DNA of 64,000 nt from Glycine soja (GCF_004193775.1 NC_041016.1:42829522-42893521), one strand, 5' to 3'. Positions 1 to 11,330 are shown, counted from the first letter of the stretch. Translations and numbers: made by a program. The notes: a model not told the origin generated them from the letters alone.

Positions 1-107
1 GTGATTTTTTTCACTCTTGCCTTTTACCACTCACTCCCTCTTAAGTTTCTAGATGAATCAAATTGGACGCACAAAGATAATAGAAAGGAAAGACAACTTA
101 GTTATGG

Positions 108-252
108 AATAACAGATTGGATAACAAACTAATCGATTAGATAACAAATTAATAGATTGGATAACAAACTTGGATAAGAAACTAATAGATTGGATAACAA
201 ACTTGGATAACAAACTAACTGACTCAATAACAAACTAACAAACTCAATAATA
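108..252. repeat. Degenerate minisatellite, GATTGGATAACAAACT-like units
   Basis: Units resembling GATTGGATAACAAACT recur about seven times with point changes and short insertions, and end in CTCAATAACAAACTAA-type variants. It is AT-rich and I see no coding signal in it. Confidence 0.7.
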
Positions 253-1065
253 GATAGAAGAAACAAAGAGTCAATGAAATTACTCAGTTACAAAGAACAC
301 ACGAAAAATAGAAATAGCACAATGACCTGTAAACTTCAAATGGACAAAACTTTTGCTACGATTGTCTGTTTGAGGCCCACTATATGTCAAAATGCTCAAA
401 ATTTGGAGAAGAATCCCTGGGAAAATTTTTAAGGGGGATTTGGTCAATGATTTTTTTGCCAAAAATGCCTAGAACTGCCTCAAATTTGCATTCAAAGATA
501 AACACCTACCTTTGTTTTTTTTCAACCTTTCTGTAACTTTTTTTTAATATTATATAATGCTTTCTTTTTCAAAATTCGTCTAATAGATGGTTTCAAAATT
601 CGTCAAAATTCAAAGATAAACACCTACCACTGGTCCAAATTCAAGAGGCAACAATTCATTCCAATAAGCCAAATTGTCACCAAATAGATTTTGTAATAGA
701 ATTTGAATAGAATTCAAATAGAATTTTTGACACAAAATCTAAAAGAAACAAGAACAGGAACATAGCAAGAACAAGAATGAAAACAAGAACCCAACAAGAA
801 CCAAACAAGAGGCAAAAAAGAATGCAAACAAGAACGCAAATAACAGAACAAAACACAAACTTGAGACAAATTACAAAGAGAAAAAAAATAGGATTAGGAT
901 AGAACCTGTAACAAGAGCCGAAGCTTTGGTACCAAAGAAAAACATGGGAATATGATGCCTTTGAAAACACTATTCAGAGGGGAGGAATTGCCATTAACCA
1001 TTGAATTATAACGACGCGTCTATAGTAATTTTTATATATAAAAAAGGGGAAAGCTGAGAAGTATT
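253..1065. other. AT-rich intergenic DNA, no gene recognised
   Basis: Open frames on both strands here are short and of low complexity. From about 746 to 850 there is an imperfect purine-rich array of CAAGAAC-type units, which on the minus strand reads as a hydrophobic-looking but meaningless frame. I recognise no protein domain. Confidence 0.6.
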
Positions 1066-1135
1066 ATTCATGCTGAGAGTTGAACTCGAGTTTGTATCAT
1101 GAGAAGGTATTATTCTACCATTATACCACTGGTTC
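1066..1135 (-). pseudogene. tRNA-Gly-like remnant
   Basis: The reverse complement lines up with plant tRNA-Gly along its whole length. It has an A-box-like CAGTGGTATAATGGTAGAA, an ATACC/GATAC-type anticodon stem and a B-box-like AGTTCAACTCT. The anticodon loop no longer reads GCC (the middle is CTC), the T-stem has mismatches, and the two acceptor strands do not pair. I therefore call a decayed tRNA gene or the head of an old tRNA-derived SINE, not a working tRNA. A tRNA covariance-model score would settle it. Confidence 0.6.
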
Positions 1136-1280
1136 TTATTGGCGTAGTAGAACATAAAAGTAATAAATTAATAATTTTCATCAATCTCGTATTTCTTCCT
1201 AAGGATATCACATCACATTACTAACATCAGGGATCTAGATCCTCTCCAACACTTTTCCCCCTCCAACATTAGGGATAGCA

Positions 1281-2419
1281 CCTTCTCCTAGTTTCTGCAA
1301 AAGGAAACTAAAAAAAAAGAATCAAGATACGGTTTGAAAACCAAAGAGGTATTATATATATTGCATATGTGTGTGCAATTAAGAAGTATTTAGGACTTTT
1401 TATCTCATACTCAATTAATTTTAATATGACAAAATCAGTTTATCTTAGAATAAAGTAGTAAAATGTTAATTTGCTATAGACATAGTTTGCTTATTTCGTT
1501 CCCCCACCCAAAAAGTGTACAGAAGTTTTGGAATAGGATAGGAAGCAAAAATGATAAAATGTCAATTCTTCAATAATTATAAGTATTGTTACAAAGAAAA
1601 TTCCTGTCTACATTTTTTAAATCTAAGAGTTTAATTATTACAGAAAATAGAAAATATTATCCTAAATAAAAATTTGTAATTAAAAGACATCCAATATAAA
1701 CACATATTAATTAATGAGATTCATAAAGCTAAATATAAAGGTTTTGAATCAAAGGAATTCAACTCAATTAGTTGAATAAATTGTGTGTTGTTTCCAATTT
1801 TTACTGATAAAAAAATAGTGTTTTTGAAATTCACATCAAGAATTAACTTAGTCTTTAACAACACAAAAGAACATAGGTAGTAAACATCTATTATCTATAT
1901 GATATTAATATGTGATGTTTCTTAAAAATTCATGAGAGAGACCGACTAGGTTCTCCAAAAATGGATGATCTTTCAAAAAATGTCGCATTTCATACTGCTC
2001 TACCCTAGACTTTTTGGCTTGTCCATGCCCTTCTTTATTTATTGATTTTATACCGACCTGAAATAATTTAATGAATAAAAAGAATAAATAATTTGTGGTT
2101 AATTGAGCTTGTTGAAACTATGAAATCATATTTTCTTTGTTTGTGTGTGCGTGCAAGTGGGTGTGATATTGGTTACTAGAAAAAGTTGAAAGAATAAAAA
2201 AAATGCCTGCAAGAGTCAGCGAGCATAACAACTAGCCCTCCATGATTCGAGCAAAAGAAGAAGTGTGCGAATAATAATTTCCTTCTAATTTATCATAGAC
2301 ACCAGGATGTGCATCAAAATGAAGAATGTCAGCTGGTCCCCAAGCTTCTCAGATATGGCTCTGACAACTAAATATGAGATTGAGTGATCACCACCCAAAA
2401 TTAAGGGACGTAATGGATC
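1281..2419 (-). pseudogene. Arginase pseudogene (arginine amidohydrolase), at least three exon remnants
   Basis: Plant arginase is a mitochondrial manganese enzyme that hydrolyses arginine to ornithine and urea. Three exon remnants lie in order on the minus strand. The first (2419-2207, after a TTTTTTCAG acceptor) reads PLRPLILGGDHS, then a DAHP block, then SSFARIMEG. The second (2057-1947) starts VGIKSINKEG and ends FLENL. A third starts KLGEG at 1294 after a TTTTGCAG acceptor, which is the expected next exon; it decays quickly. Damage: a frameshift between GGDHS and DAHP, the metal-site DAHPD changed to DAHPG, stops near IMEG and at an expected Arg codon, and no recognisable N-terminus or C-terminus. 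An AT microsatellite sits just upstream. The family call is firm; the third exon is tentative. Confidence 0.85.
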
Positions 2420-2428
2420 CTGAAAAAA

Positions 2429-2432
<4 letters not shown>

Positions 2433-2474
<42 letters not shown>
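2433..2474. repeat. (AT)21 microsatellite
   Basis: A 42-base uninterrupted AT dinucleotide run lies a few bases upstream of the arginase-remnant splice acceptor, so probably within its former intron. Confidence 0.95.
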
Positions 2475-2478
<4 letters not shown>

Positions 2479-2880
2479 AGAATCAAGTTATATATATAGT
2501 TTCAAACAAAACAAAATAGAAAACTATGATAATTCATATAAAGATCGAGAAATGTTAGAATACACTCTTTTCAATATACATTTTCTTATTGGTTACTTTC
2601 TTTTTAAATCATAAAATTTTATGGGTCTAATGGCTTATTTATGAATCTTTGTCATGATTTTGTATTTTCAATGAATTTTAACCAATAAAATATAGTGTTA
2701 CAATAAATATGATTGTTCAGGGAGGGTCTTTTTAAATAAATGATTCGTTGGGCCGACGGAGCGGGACTTTCTAGGGAAAAATAACTTAAATAGCTTCTTT
2801 TTTTGAAGGAGTCATCATTTTCTATCAAGAACGCCATGTCATTTACAACCCCGGCCTATTTCGAATCCCGCTGACCCGAA
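2475..2880. other. AT-rich DNA without a recognised gene
   Basis: This holds only short frames. No further arginase exon could be recognised upstream of the microsatellite. Confidence 0.5.
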
Positions 2881-3070
2881 CACTACTATAATAATAATAT
2901 TTTACGACATCAAATTAAAGTCGATTTTGAAAAATCGTCTTAAAATATAATATGCTGGCAAAGTTGTAATTAAAAGAAGATGATTGACGACGGTTTTTAC
3001 CAAGACCATCGTTGTTGACATTTTTTGCTTTCCAAACCAACGGGTTTTAGAAAAAACCATCATTGTTTAA
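2881..3070 (+). mobile_element. CACTA-type transposon end (left end candidate)
   Basis: The sequence begins CACTACTATAATAAT and is followed by subterminal motifs such as TTTTACGACATC, GACGACGGTTTTTACC and its near-inverse AAGACCATCGT. The CACTACTA terminus plus ACGACGGTT-type subterminal repeats is typical of legume CACTA (En/Spm) elements. I found no matching TAGTAGTG right end before the Copia element at 4999, so this is either a truncated element or a carrier of the gene fragments that follow. Confidence 0.55.
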
Positions 3071-3174
3071 ATATTAATTTTCTTGCTCCCTTCTCACTTT
3101 TCACACTTCCTCCAAAGCCTCTCTCCCACTCTCATCCTCACCTCCTTCTTTTGCTTCGCCATCACTGCCAAAGT

Positions 3175-3510
3175 CCTCTCCTTCAAGTTCCTCGGCTTTA
3201 ATCTCAACTTCCAATGTTTCATTGATTTCGGCAGTGTCTACCCCTCCACGTCCTAGACCGAGATCCAATGGGAAAAGCAGGTACACACCTTCTCCTAGAT
3301 CCACCGTCAAGGCAGCATGTCTATCCTCGTCATCAACGCAGTGGGCTTAGTCGGCTCCCACATATCCCTCACATTAAAACAACGTGGAGACGACGTTGTC
3401 GGACTCGACAAGCACGACGTCTTCATCATCAAAGGTGACCTCAATGACACGAAGCTCTTGGCAAAGCTTTGACGCACGTGATGTACCTCGAGGTACAAGC
3501 CGTGTTGATG
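3175..3510 (+). pseudogene. UDP-glucuronate 4-epimerase (GAE) pseudogene fragment
   Basis: GAE enzymes are Golgi type II membrane proteins that make UDP-galacturonic acid for pectin. The frame reads a membrane-proximal stretch ending IQWEKQV, then a Rossmann start SILVINAVGLVGSHIS (family pattern close to VTGAAGFVGTH), then LKQRGDDVVGLD, GDLNDTKLLAKL and a decayed HVM-L-AQA stretch. Damage: a stop where the family has Trp before IQWEKQV, a second stop after FS, a deletion between GLD and VFI removing about 20 residues, a frameshift after AKL, the first Rossmann Gly lost, and everything C-terminal missing, including the YxxxK catalytic region. Its base composition is less AT-rich than its surroundings. 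It lies just inside a CACTA-like end, so transposon capture is possible. Confidence 0.8.
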
Positions 3511-3744
3511 ATGCAATAAGGAAAGAGTTTATGATGTTGTCAGTATCATCTATTTGGGTTTTATAGAGGACCCAAGGGTTAGAATGTCAATAAAGGTTCA
3601 TTCATTGTTTTGTTTCATTTCACTTTCTACCATGCTGAGTAGGCTCATTAGTTTTGTTTGTGTGTTCTAATTAGAAAGTGAACACCAAGCTGGTGTTTGT
3701 TCTGTTAAATCTCCTTATAAATGGCTTATGCAAAATTTCACTAC
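3511..3744. other. Short stretch without a recognised gene
   Basis: This is a transition between the epimerase fragment and the RNase H fragment. I see no domain in it. Confidence 0.5.
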
Positions 3745-4320
3745 CCAATCTGATATGCATGTCCCTGGTAATTAGTGCCTTTTATGGAGCATCAAAGTTC
3801 TCCTTTGGGTTGAAGTTTTTGCTTGGTGTGCTTGTTGGGACTATCTTCCCACTCGCATCAAACTCCACTCCGAAGGTATTAATTGTTCCCATTCTTTTGA
3901 AAATTGTTCTGCATCTCAGTTCTATCAATTAGGGTTTGTGTATTAAGAATGAAGCTGGTTTTTTCAACATAGCTTGCACAACTTGGTCAAATCAACCTCT
4001 TTCTATTTTTGAAGGTGAAGTCGTGGATCACCTCTTGGCTCTATGGTGGTTTCAAGGGATTATTGTTTCCATGGATTGCAAGATTGTTGTTAACAAGCTC
4101 AGGGTTTCCTTTGCAGGTCATTCTGAGCTAGGTTCTATCATTAAGGAGTGTCGATCCCTCCTCTCTTATTTACAAAACTTTTATGTTAGTTAAGTTTGTT
4201 CCAAGGCAAACTAATGCAGTAGCTAATTCCCTTGCCAGAGTTGTTGCATCTCACGCTAGTCTTTTTGATTATCATATCATTCCCTAATTTATTGACTCTC
4301 TTATTATTAATGATATGAGT
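3745..4320 (+). pseudogene. LINE-type zf-RVT plus RNase H (RVT_3-like) pseudogene
   Basis: Around 3816 the frame reads AWCACWDYLPTRIKLHSEGI followed by spaced Cys and His, which fits the zinc-binding tail of plant non-LTR reverse transcriptases. From 3936 it reads an RNase H-like domain: FEGEVVDHLLALWW, IVSMDCKIVVNKL, then SELGSIIKECRSLLSYLQNF. After a one-base shift near 4193 it continues KFVPRQTNAVANSLARVV. The acidic E, D and late D/N positions of the RNase H fold can be followed. Frame changes and stops make it a dead copy. It could come from a LINE or from a domesticated RVT_3 gene; too little is left to tell. Confidence 0.7.
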
Positions 4321-4849
4321 TAAGTTTTGTTCTCTAAAAGAAAATAGGTAATATGGGTTTAGAAAATTTGCTAGTGTTCCATCGTGTTTGTTGGGCGTTG
4401 GGTTCATTGCCTTAGTTATGAGTAATATAAAGCATTGTTGGTTATTTTTAGTAAGGGGGGAGAAGGGTATGCAAGTCATCTAATTCCACATACTCTTGTA
4501 ATTCAACAACATCTCAAATGTCTGAATTTTATTTGTTGGTTGTTATTGCCTTTTGGTCTTTACATTGAGGAAAAACAAGAACTGTAGTTTCGATGTTCTG
4601 TCAAGCTTCATGATATGGTTGAGTATATTTATTTATTGTGTGTTGTGAACATTTTTTCACATCTGAAGTTGCATTGAGGTTGTCCTCACCACATAGGTGT
4701 TAGGAAAACATGCTGAAATTAAAGAGATGGGGTCCAAGAGATGCAAATGCAAGAAAAACCGCTAGACTGATTAGTAACCCTGTTGACATTCCTAACAAAG
4801 GGAGAAAATTATCAATGGATGCTAGAATTGAAAATTTCCATGTTGGAAG
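4321..4849. other. AT-rich DNA without a recognised gene
   Basis: No domain is visible. A frame near 4710-4850 (start MLKLKRWGPRDAN) is open for about 45 codons but matches nothing I recognise. Confidence 0.5.
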
Positions 4850-4998
4850 TGTTGAACAAGTGGCCTTAATAACTTAAGAGGGGGGTGAATTAAGTTTAAA
4901 ACTTTCTCGATTAATTGACTTCTAATTCCCTTTTTAAATCTATATGTTAAGAATATTGAAGATGAAGATGAAAACTATATCAATAAAAATCTTCAAGT
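4850..4998 (-). mobile_element. Inverted Copia LTR end fragment
   Basis: TGTTGAACAAGTGGCC followed by a TTAAGAGGGGGGTGAATTAAG block is the reverse complement of the 3' tip of SIRE-like LTRs. The same order is seen at 49010-49080 of Copia-2. Only about 150 bases remain before Copia-1 begins, so Copia-1 probably landed in or beside an older, oppositely oriented LTR. Confidence 0.65.
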
Positions 4999-6079
4999 TG
5001 TAGAAGCAAAGACTTTGATTTTGGTGTTTTGATGATGTCATATGATCATGATGTTTTGATGCCTTATGGAAATGCGCTTCTCAAGTTTAATTCAAGACAA
5101 CAATTCGAGAATACAAGATACAACATCAAGAAGATGTCTAGTATTTTAGGAAGGGAATTCCAAATTGAAATAGCAAAAGGTTTGGCCAATAAATTTAAGT
5201 TAAAAAGTCTTTTTCAAGAAATTTATTCTCTGGTAATCGATTACCAAAGGATGTAATCGATTACCAGTGGCAAAAAAATGATTTACAATAGCCATTACAA
5301 ATTTGAATTCAAATTTTACACAGTGTAATCAATTACACATGGATGGTAATCGACTACCAGCAATTACTGAACGTTTTGATTCAAATTTTAAAACCTGTAA
5401 TCAAATTACCAGAGGGAATTTTCAGAAAATTATTTCCAAGAGTCACATTTGTTCAATTGGTTTTTTACATGGTCATCAAAGGTCTATTTATATATGACTT
5501 GGAACACAAATTTGCTTGGAGTTTTTCAGAAAAAAAAGTCTTATTCTCTCAAAAAGCAAAAACATTTTATCCTCTTAAAAATTCCTCTTAAAAACACGAA
5601 TTTGCAATTCAATAAGGAAATAATTGAGTACTTAAATTGTACAATCTATCTCTTTCAAGAGAGATTTCTTCTTGTCTTCTTTCTATTTCTCAAAAGGGAT
5701 TGAGAGACTGAGGGTCTCTTGTTGTAAAGATATCTGAACACAAAGGAAGGGTTATCCTTGTGTGGTTCAGAACTTGTAAAGGGATTTTGCAAGATAGTGG
5801 AACTCTCAAGCGGGTTGCTTGGAGACTGGACGTAGGCACAAGGGTGTGGCCGAACCAGTATAAATCTGAGTTTGCATTCCTCCTCCCTTAAACTCTTTTA
5901 TTTATTGTTGTTTTACATTTATATTCAAATTGTTTAATTTGAATCATTATTTAGAAATTCATCTTTAAGGGAACTTGGAACTTGCATTGAAATCAAAGTA
6001 GAATTTTAATTGGGGAACAGTCTGTGATATCGTAATTCAACCCCCCATTCTTATGATATCTGAGGCCACTTGTCCAACA
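4999..6079 (+). mobile_element. Copia-1 5' LTR (SIRE-like)
   Basis: It starts TGTAGAAGCAAAGAC and ends TGTCCAACA, 1081 bases long, and a tRNA-Met-type primer site follows directly. Its first 300 bases recur at 13124, which defines the pair. Inside are several TAATCGATTA palindromes (5230-5410), a TATTTATATA box at about 5485, and the polypyrimidine/ATTCAACCCCCC block near the end that is common to this LTR family. Confidence 0.88.
5485..5494 (+). promoter_or_regulatory. Probable LTR TATA box
   Basis: TATTTATATA lies mid-LTR, just downstream of the ATCGAT palindrome cluster, at the usual U3/R position for a Copia LTR promoter. Confidence 0.45.
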
Positions 6080-6095
6080 AGTGGTCAGAGCTTCA
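6080..6095 (+). other. Primer-binding site of Copia-1
   Basis: AGTGGTCAGAGCTTC follows the LTR CA end at once. It matches the TGGTATCAGAGC pattern complementary to initiator tRNA-Met, with a short deletion. Confidence 0.65.
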
Positions 6096-6128
6096 TTCTT
6101 GTACAAAGTTTAGAAGCTTCAAGAATTC

Positions 6129-7839
6129 ATGGCCTCATCAAACTACTTGTTCCTCAAAGGAAATTCAATTAATAGGCCTCCCATTTTTAATGGAGTGGGT
6201 TACCACTATTGGAAAACCCGCATGCAAATCTTCATAGAGGCTATAGATTTAAACATTTGGGAAGCCATAGAAATAGGGCCTTATATTCCCACCATGGTTG
6301 CTGGAAATACAACTATAGAAAAGCCTAGAGAAGATTGGAGTGAGGAAGAAAGAAGACTAGTGCAATATAACTTAAAAGCCAAAAACATAATTACATCTGC
6401 CCTAGGAATAGATGAATACTTTAGGGTATCAAACTGTAAAAGTGCAAAGGATATGTGGGATACCCTACAAGTAACACATGAAGGCATAACAGATGTTAAA
6501 AGATTTAGGATAAACACATTAACTCATGAATATGAACTATTTAGGATGAATGCAAATGAAAGTATACTAGTCATGCAAAAGAGATTCACACATATAGTAA
6601 ATCATCTTGCATCTTTAGGAAAAAAAATTTCAAAATGAAGATCTCATAAATAAAGTATTGTGATGTTTAAGCAGAGAATGGCAACCTAAGGTAACAGCCA
6701 TTACTAAATCACGAGATTTATCTAACATATCTCTTGCTACACTGTTTGGAAAGTTATAGGAACACGAAATGGAACTATTGAGATTAAATCAACACAAAGA
6801 AAATGATAAGAAAAAAAAAAAGGGAAATGCTCTAAAAGCTTCATCTTCAATCCAAGAAGAAAGTGATAAGGAAGACCTAATTGATTTGAATGAAGATGAT
6901 GATCTTAGCCTTTTTGTAAAAAGGTTCAACAAGTTCCTGAAAATCAGAGGAAATCAAAGGCGACCAAATTTTAATCCTAAAAGAAGGACAAAAGTTTCAT
7001 CCTCTACTCTAAAATGCTTTGAATGCAATCAACCTGGACATCTGAGGGTTGATTGCCCGATCTTCAAGAAAAGAATGGAGAAATCGGAAAAGAAAATTTT
7101 TAGGGAAAAGAAGATGAAGAAGGCTTACATCACATGGGATGACAATGATATGGAATCATTTGAAGATTCAGAAAATGAAGACATAAACCTGTGTCTAATG
7201 GCTAAAAGTTATGAAAGCGATGACGAGGTAACATCTTCAAATAACAACTTATCCATTTCTTTTGATGAATTACAAGATGCATTTGCTGATTTGCATAGAG
7301 AATCAATCAAACTTGCAAAGTTAGTTTCATCTTCTAAGAAAACAATTTCAGATTTAGAAAATGAAATTTCAAAATTAAATAAAGAATTAGATCATCTTAA
7401 AACTGAAGCTTCAATTTCTAAATCAAATGATAAAGTTTATATCTCTACTATTTATGATAAGAAAATATCTGATTCCTGTAATTGTTGTAGCAAGTATGAA
7501 AAAGAAATTAAAGATTTGAAAAACTCACTTGCTAAATTTTCTATTGGTAAAAATAACTTAGATGTCATATTAGGAAAACAAAGATGTGTCTTTGATAAGG
7601 CAGGAATAGGATATAAACCTGAAAAACAACATAAATTTCATAAAAACTTATTTGCTTCCACACAAAAATATAATTCTCCTTTTATCACTTGTTTTTATTT
7701 TGGAAGAAAAGGGCATGGCACATCTACATGTTATTTTAAGAAAAATTACAACAACATTAAAATGATATGGGTCCCAAAAGGATCTTCAGTTTACACTAAC
7801 ACACAAGGACCCAATAAAGTTTGGGTACCTAAGTCATAA
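6129..7839 (+). pseudogene. gag: Copia-1 gag pseudogene
   Basis: Gag forms the virus-like particle of the retrotransposon in the cytoplasm. The frame opens MASSNYLFLKGNS, with PPIFNGVGYHYWKTRM and DMWDTLQVTHEG motifs typical of Copia gag (UBN2-like). It is open to 6638, then broken by one extra A in an A-run (about 6622), followed by stops near 6661 and 6756. It reopens with a lysine-rich stretch, a good zinc knuckle CFECNQPGHLRVDC (7015-7056, CX2CX4HX4C), a coiled-coil-like acidic region (about 7260-7420), and a second knuckle CFYFGRKGHGTSTC whose second Cys is Phe. It ends VWVPKS then stop. Copia-2 carries the same parts with different damage. Confidence 0.88.
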
Positions 7840-7850
7840 ACTTGATCATG

Positions 7851-10800
7851 TAGGTATCTTTGAAGAAGAAATGGTACATAGATAGCGGATGTTCAAAACA
7901 TATGATGGGAGATGCATCAAAGTTCACACATATCTCTCCCAAGAAAAGCGGGCATGTAACTTATGGTGACAACAACAAAGGTAGAATCCTTGGAGTTGGA
8001 AAAATAGGTACATATTCTCCAAACTCCATTGAAAATGTTCTACTTGTTGAAGGTCTTAAGCACAACCTGCTTAGTGTTAGTCAATTATGTGATAAAGGCT
8101 ATCTAGTATCATTTGATTCTCAAAAATGTCTCATAGAACATAAGCATGATACTAATATAAAGCATGTAGGGTATAGAGTCAACCATGTTTATATGATAGA
8201 CGTAAGCCTAAAATTAGATCATAATCATTGTTTTCTTAGCAAAGATGATGATCCATGGTTATGGCATAAACGAATTGCTCACATAAACATGGAATACTTA
8301 AATAAATTAATTTCAAAAGATTTAGTTGTTGGTTTGCCTAAGTTGAAATTTGAAAAAGATAGACTATGTGATGCATGTCAAAAGGGAAAACAAACTAGAG
8401 TCTCATTCAAACCCAAAAACATTGTTTCAACTACTCAACCCTTACAATTATTGCATACGAATTTATTTGGTCCTTCTAGAACTATGAGTTTTGGAGGGAA
8501 TTACTATGCTCTTGTCATAGTTGATGATTACTCTAGATATACCTGGACATTATTCATTACTCATAAAAAAGATGCATTCCAAGCATTTAAGAAACTTGCT
8601 AAAATTATACAAAACAAGAAAAATCTTAAGATTGCATCTACTAGGAGTGATCATGGGGATGAATTTGAAAACAAAGATTTTGAATTATTTTGTGATGAAC
8701 ATGGTATTGAGCATAACTTTTCTGCACCTAGAACCCCTCAACAAAATGGAGTTATTGAAAGGAAAAATAGGTCATTGGAAGAGATTGCTAGAACTTTACT
8801 AAATGATACTTTTCTTCCAAAATATTTTTGGGCTGAAGCCATCAATACTGCATGTTACATCATGAATAGGGCTTTAATAAGACCCATTTTAAAGAAAACT
8901 CCATATGAGTTATATAATGGTAGAAAACCTAACATCTCACATCTTCATGTTTTTGGTTGCAAATGTTTTGTGCTTAATAATGGTAAAGATAATCTAGGAA
9001 AATTTGATGCTAAGTCTGATAAAGGCATTTTTCTTGGATATTCATTGCAAAGTAAAGCATATAGAATATATAACAAAAGAACTATGAGTATTGAAGAATC
9101 CATTCATGTTTCTTTTGATGAATCGAATGCTATTTTTTCAAGAAAGGATATACTAGATGATATTGCAGAATCTTTAGAACAAATCCATATTCATGGACAA
9201 GATTCTAAAGGAAAAGGGAAATGAAGCAATGAAGATCCTCCAGAAGAAGCAAAATCAAATGATGAACTTCCAAAAGAATCGAAAGCTTCAAAAGATCATC
9301 CCCTTGACAACATTATTGGTGATATCTCAAAAGGGGTAACAACTAGACATTCTCTTAAAGATTTATGCAATAATATGGCTTTTGTGTCTATGATTGAACC
9401 TAAAAATATAAATGAAGTCATAATAGATGATCATTGGATAGTAGCTATGCAAGAAGAACTAAATCAGTTTGAAAGAAACAATGTGTGGGAACTAGTAAAG
9501 AAACTTGAAAACTACCCTATCATAGGAACAAAATGGGTATTTAGGAATAAGTTAGATGAACATGGCATAATCATTAGGAATAAGGCTAGATTAGTTGCAA
9601 AAGGATACAATTAAGAAAAAGGTATAGATTATGAAGAAACATATGCTCCAGTTGCAAGATTAGAAGCCATTAGATTGCTTTTAGCCTATGCATCTATAAT
9701 GAATTTTAAGCTTTATCAAATGGATGTTAAAAGTGCTTTTCTAAATGGCTTAATTCAAGAAGAAGTATATGTTGAACAACCTCCAGGTTTTGAAATATCA
9801 GATAAGCCAAATCATGTTTATAGATTGAAAAAGGCTTTATATGGTTTGAAACAAGCCCCTAGGGCATGGTATGAACGTCTAAGCAAATTTCTTTTAGAGA
9901 AAGATTTTTCTAGAGGAAATGTGGATACCACACTATTCATAAAAAGAAAGTATGATGATATTATGTTGGTTCAAATATATGTTGATGATATAATTTTTGG
10001 ATCCACTAATGATTCATTGTGCAAGGAGTTCTCTCTTGATATGCAAAGCGAATTTGAGATGTCAATGATGGGAGAACTAAATTACTTCCTGGGGTTACAA
10101 ATCAAGCAAACTAAAGAAGGTATATTTGTCAACCAAGCAAAATACTGCAAAGAATTGATCAAAAGATTTGATATGGAAAGTGCAAGGCACATGGCTACAC
10201 CTATGAGTACTGGTTGTTATTTAGATGAAGATGAATCCGGTCAATCTATAGACATGAAACAATATCGAGGTATGATTGGATCTCTTCTCTATTTATCTGC
10301 TAGTAGACCTGATATCATGTTTAGTGTATGCATGTGTGCTAGGTTCCAATCTAATCCCAAACAATCACATTTAAGTGCAGTAAAAAGGATCATAAGATAC
10401 CTAGTAGGAACAATCAATTTATGATTATGGTATCCTAAGAACTCAACTTGTAACTTAATAGGATACTCTGATTCTGACTTTGCCGGATCCAAAACAAATA
10501 GAAAGAGCACTAGTGGGACATGTCAATTTATTGGATATGCTCTTGTATCATGGCATAGTAAGAAACAAAATAGTGTTGTTTTATCTACTGCTGAAGAAGA
10601 ATATATTTCTGCTGGCAGTTGTTGTGCCCAAGTTTTATGGATGAAGCAACAACTAACTGACTATGGAATCCTTCTTGATCATATACCAACTAGGTGTGAC
10701 AATACTAGTGCAATAAATTTATCCAAAAATCCAGTTCAACATTCTAGAACCAAACATATAGAAATTAGGCACCATTTTCTAAGAGATCATGTTCTGAAGG

Positions 10801-10934
10801 GAGATTGTGTGCTAGAGTTTGTTGATACAAAGAATCAACTTGCTGATATCTTCACAAAACCTCTCCCCAAAGAAACATTCTTCTCTATTAGAAGGGAATT
10901 AGGCCTCTTAGATATTAGTGATTTGGATAAATAA
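7851..10934 (+). pseudogene. pol: Copia-1 pol pseudogene (protease, integrase, RT, RNase H)
   Basis: This polyprotein would mature gag, copy the RNA and insert the cDNA. Domains in order: protease with DSGCSKHM (DSG at 7881-7889); GAG_pre-integrase WHKRIAH...CDACQKGKQ; integrase with SDHG (Asp 8649) and NGVIERKNRS (Glu 8757); RT with [26 protein letters not shown] and YVDD (9978-9989); RNase H with SDSDFAG and KHIEIRHHFLRD, ending LLDISDLDK. One frame holds throughout, with three stops: 9222 (TGA), 9612 (TAA from an expected CAA) and 10422 (TGA). The first integrase catalytic Asp (HMDLFGP in Copia-2) is Asn here (8460-8462). The frame is offset from gag. Copia order PR-IN-RT-RH is clear. Confidence 0.93.
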
Positions 10935-11154
10935 GGATTGATTGATTGAATCATCTATTCTTAATGATTGATTGTTTGTGTTAAGTATGTTACTTTGCTT
11001 GATTTCGCTTAAATTCTTGTTATTATGTTTGATTGATGCATTATTGTGTGTTTGATGTTTGAATGATTGAATTAAATACATATTAGTAGTGATGATTGAT
11101 ATAGTTAAATTTTTTTAGCATAGACATAGATATTTTTTAGAGGAACAAGCCTAG

Positions 11155-11330
11155 TTTGTGTTCTGGTAATCGATTACCATTAAGTGTAATCGATTACACA
11201 AGAATAGATAGCCTGTAATCAATTACAATAGCCTGTAATCGATTACCAGAAGGCTTAATACTCCTGTAATCGATTACCAAACCTTGTAATCGTTTACATC
11301 ACGTCCTCCTCTATAAATACTCATGAAATC
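11155..11330 (+). promoter_or_regulatory. Internal promoter-like region with ATCGAT palindromes and TATA box
   Basis: About five copies or variants of TGGTAATCGATTACCA or TGTAATCGATTACA sit in 130 bases, followed by TATAAATA at 11312-11319, about 200 bases before the env-like ATG at 11518. The same motif plus TATA arrangement occurs in the LTRs. This suggests an LTR-like promoter duplicated ahead of the downstream ORF. Copia-2 has no such region. Promoter activity is inferred, not shown. Confidence 0.5.

Noticed and set aside
677..970. 97-codon minus-strand frame, hydrophobic
   Set aside because: It arises from the CAAGAAC-type low-complexity repeat; no domain.
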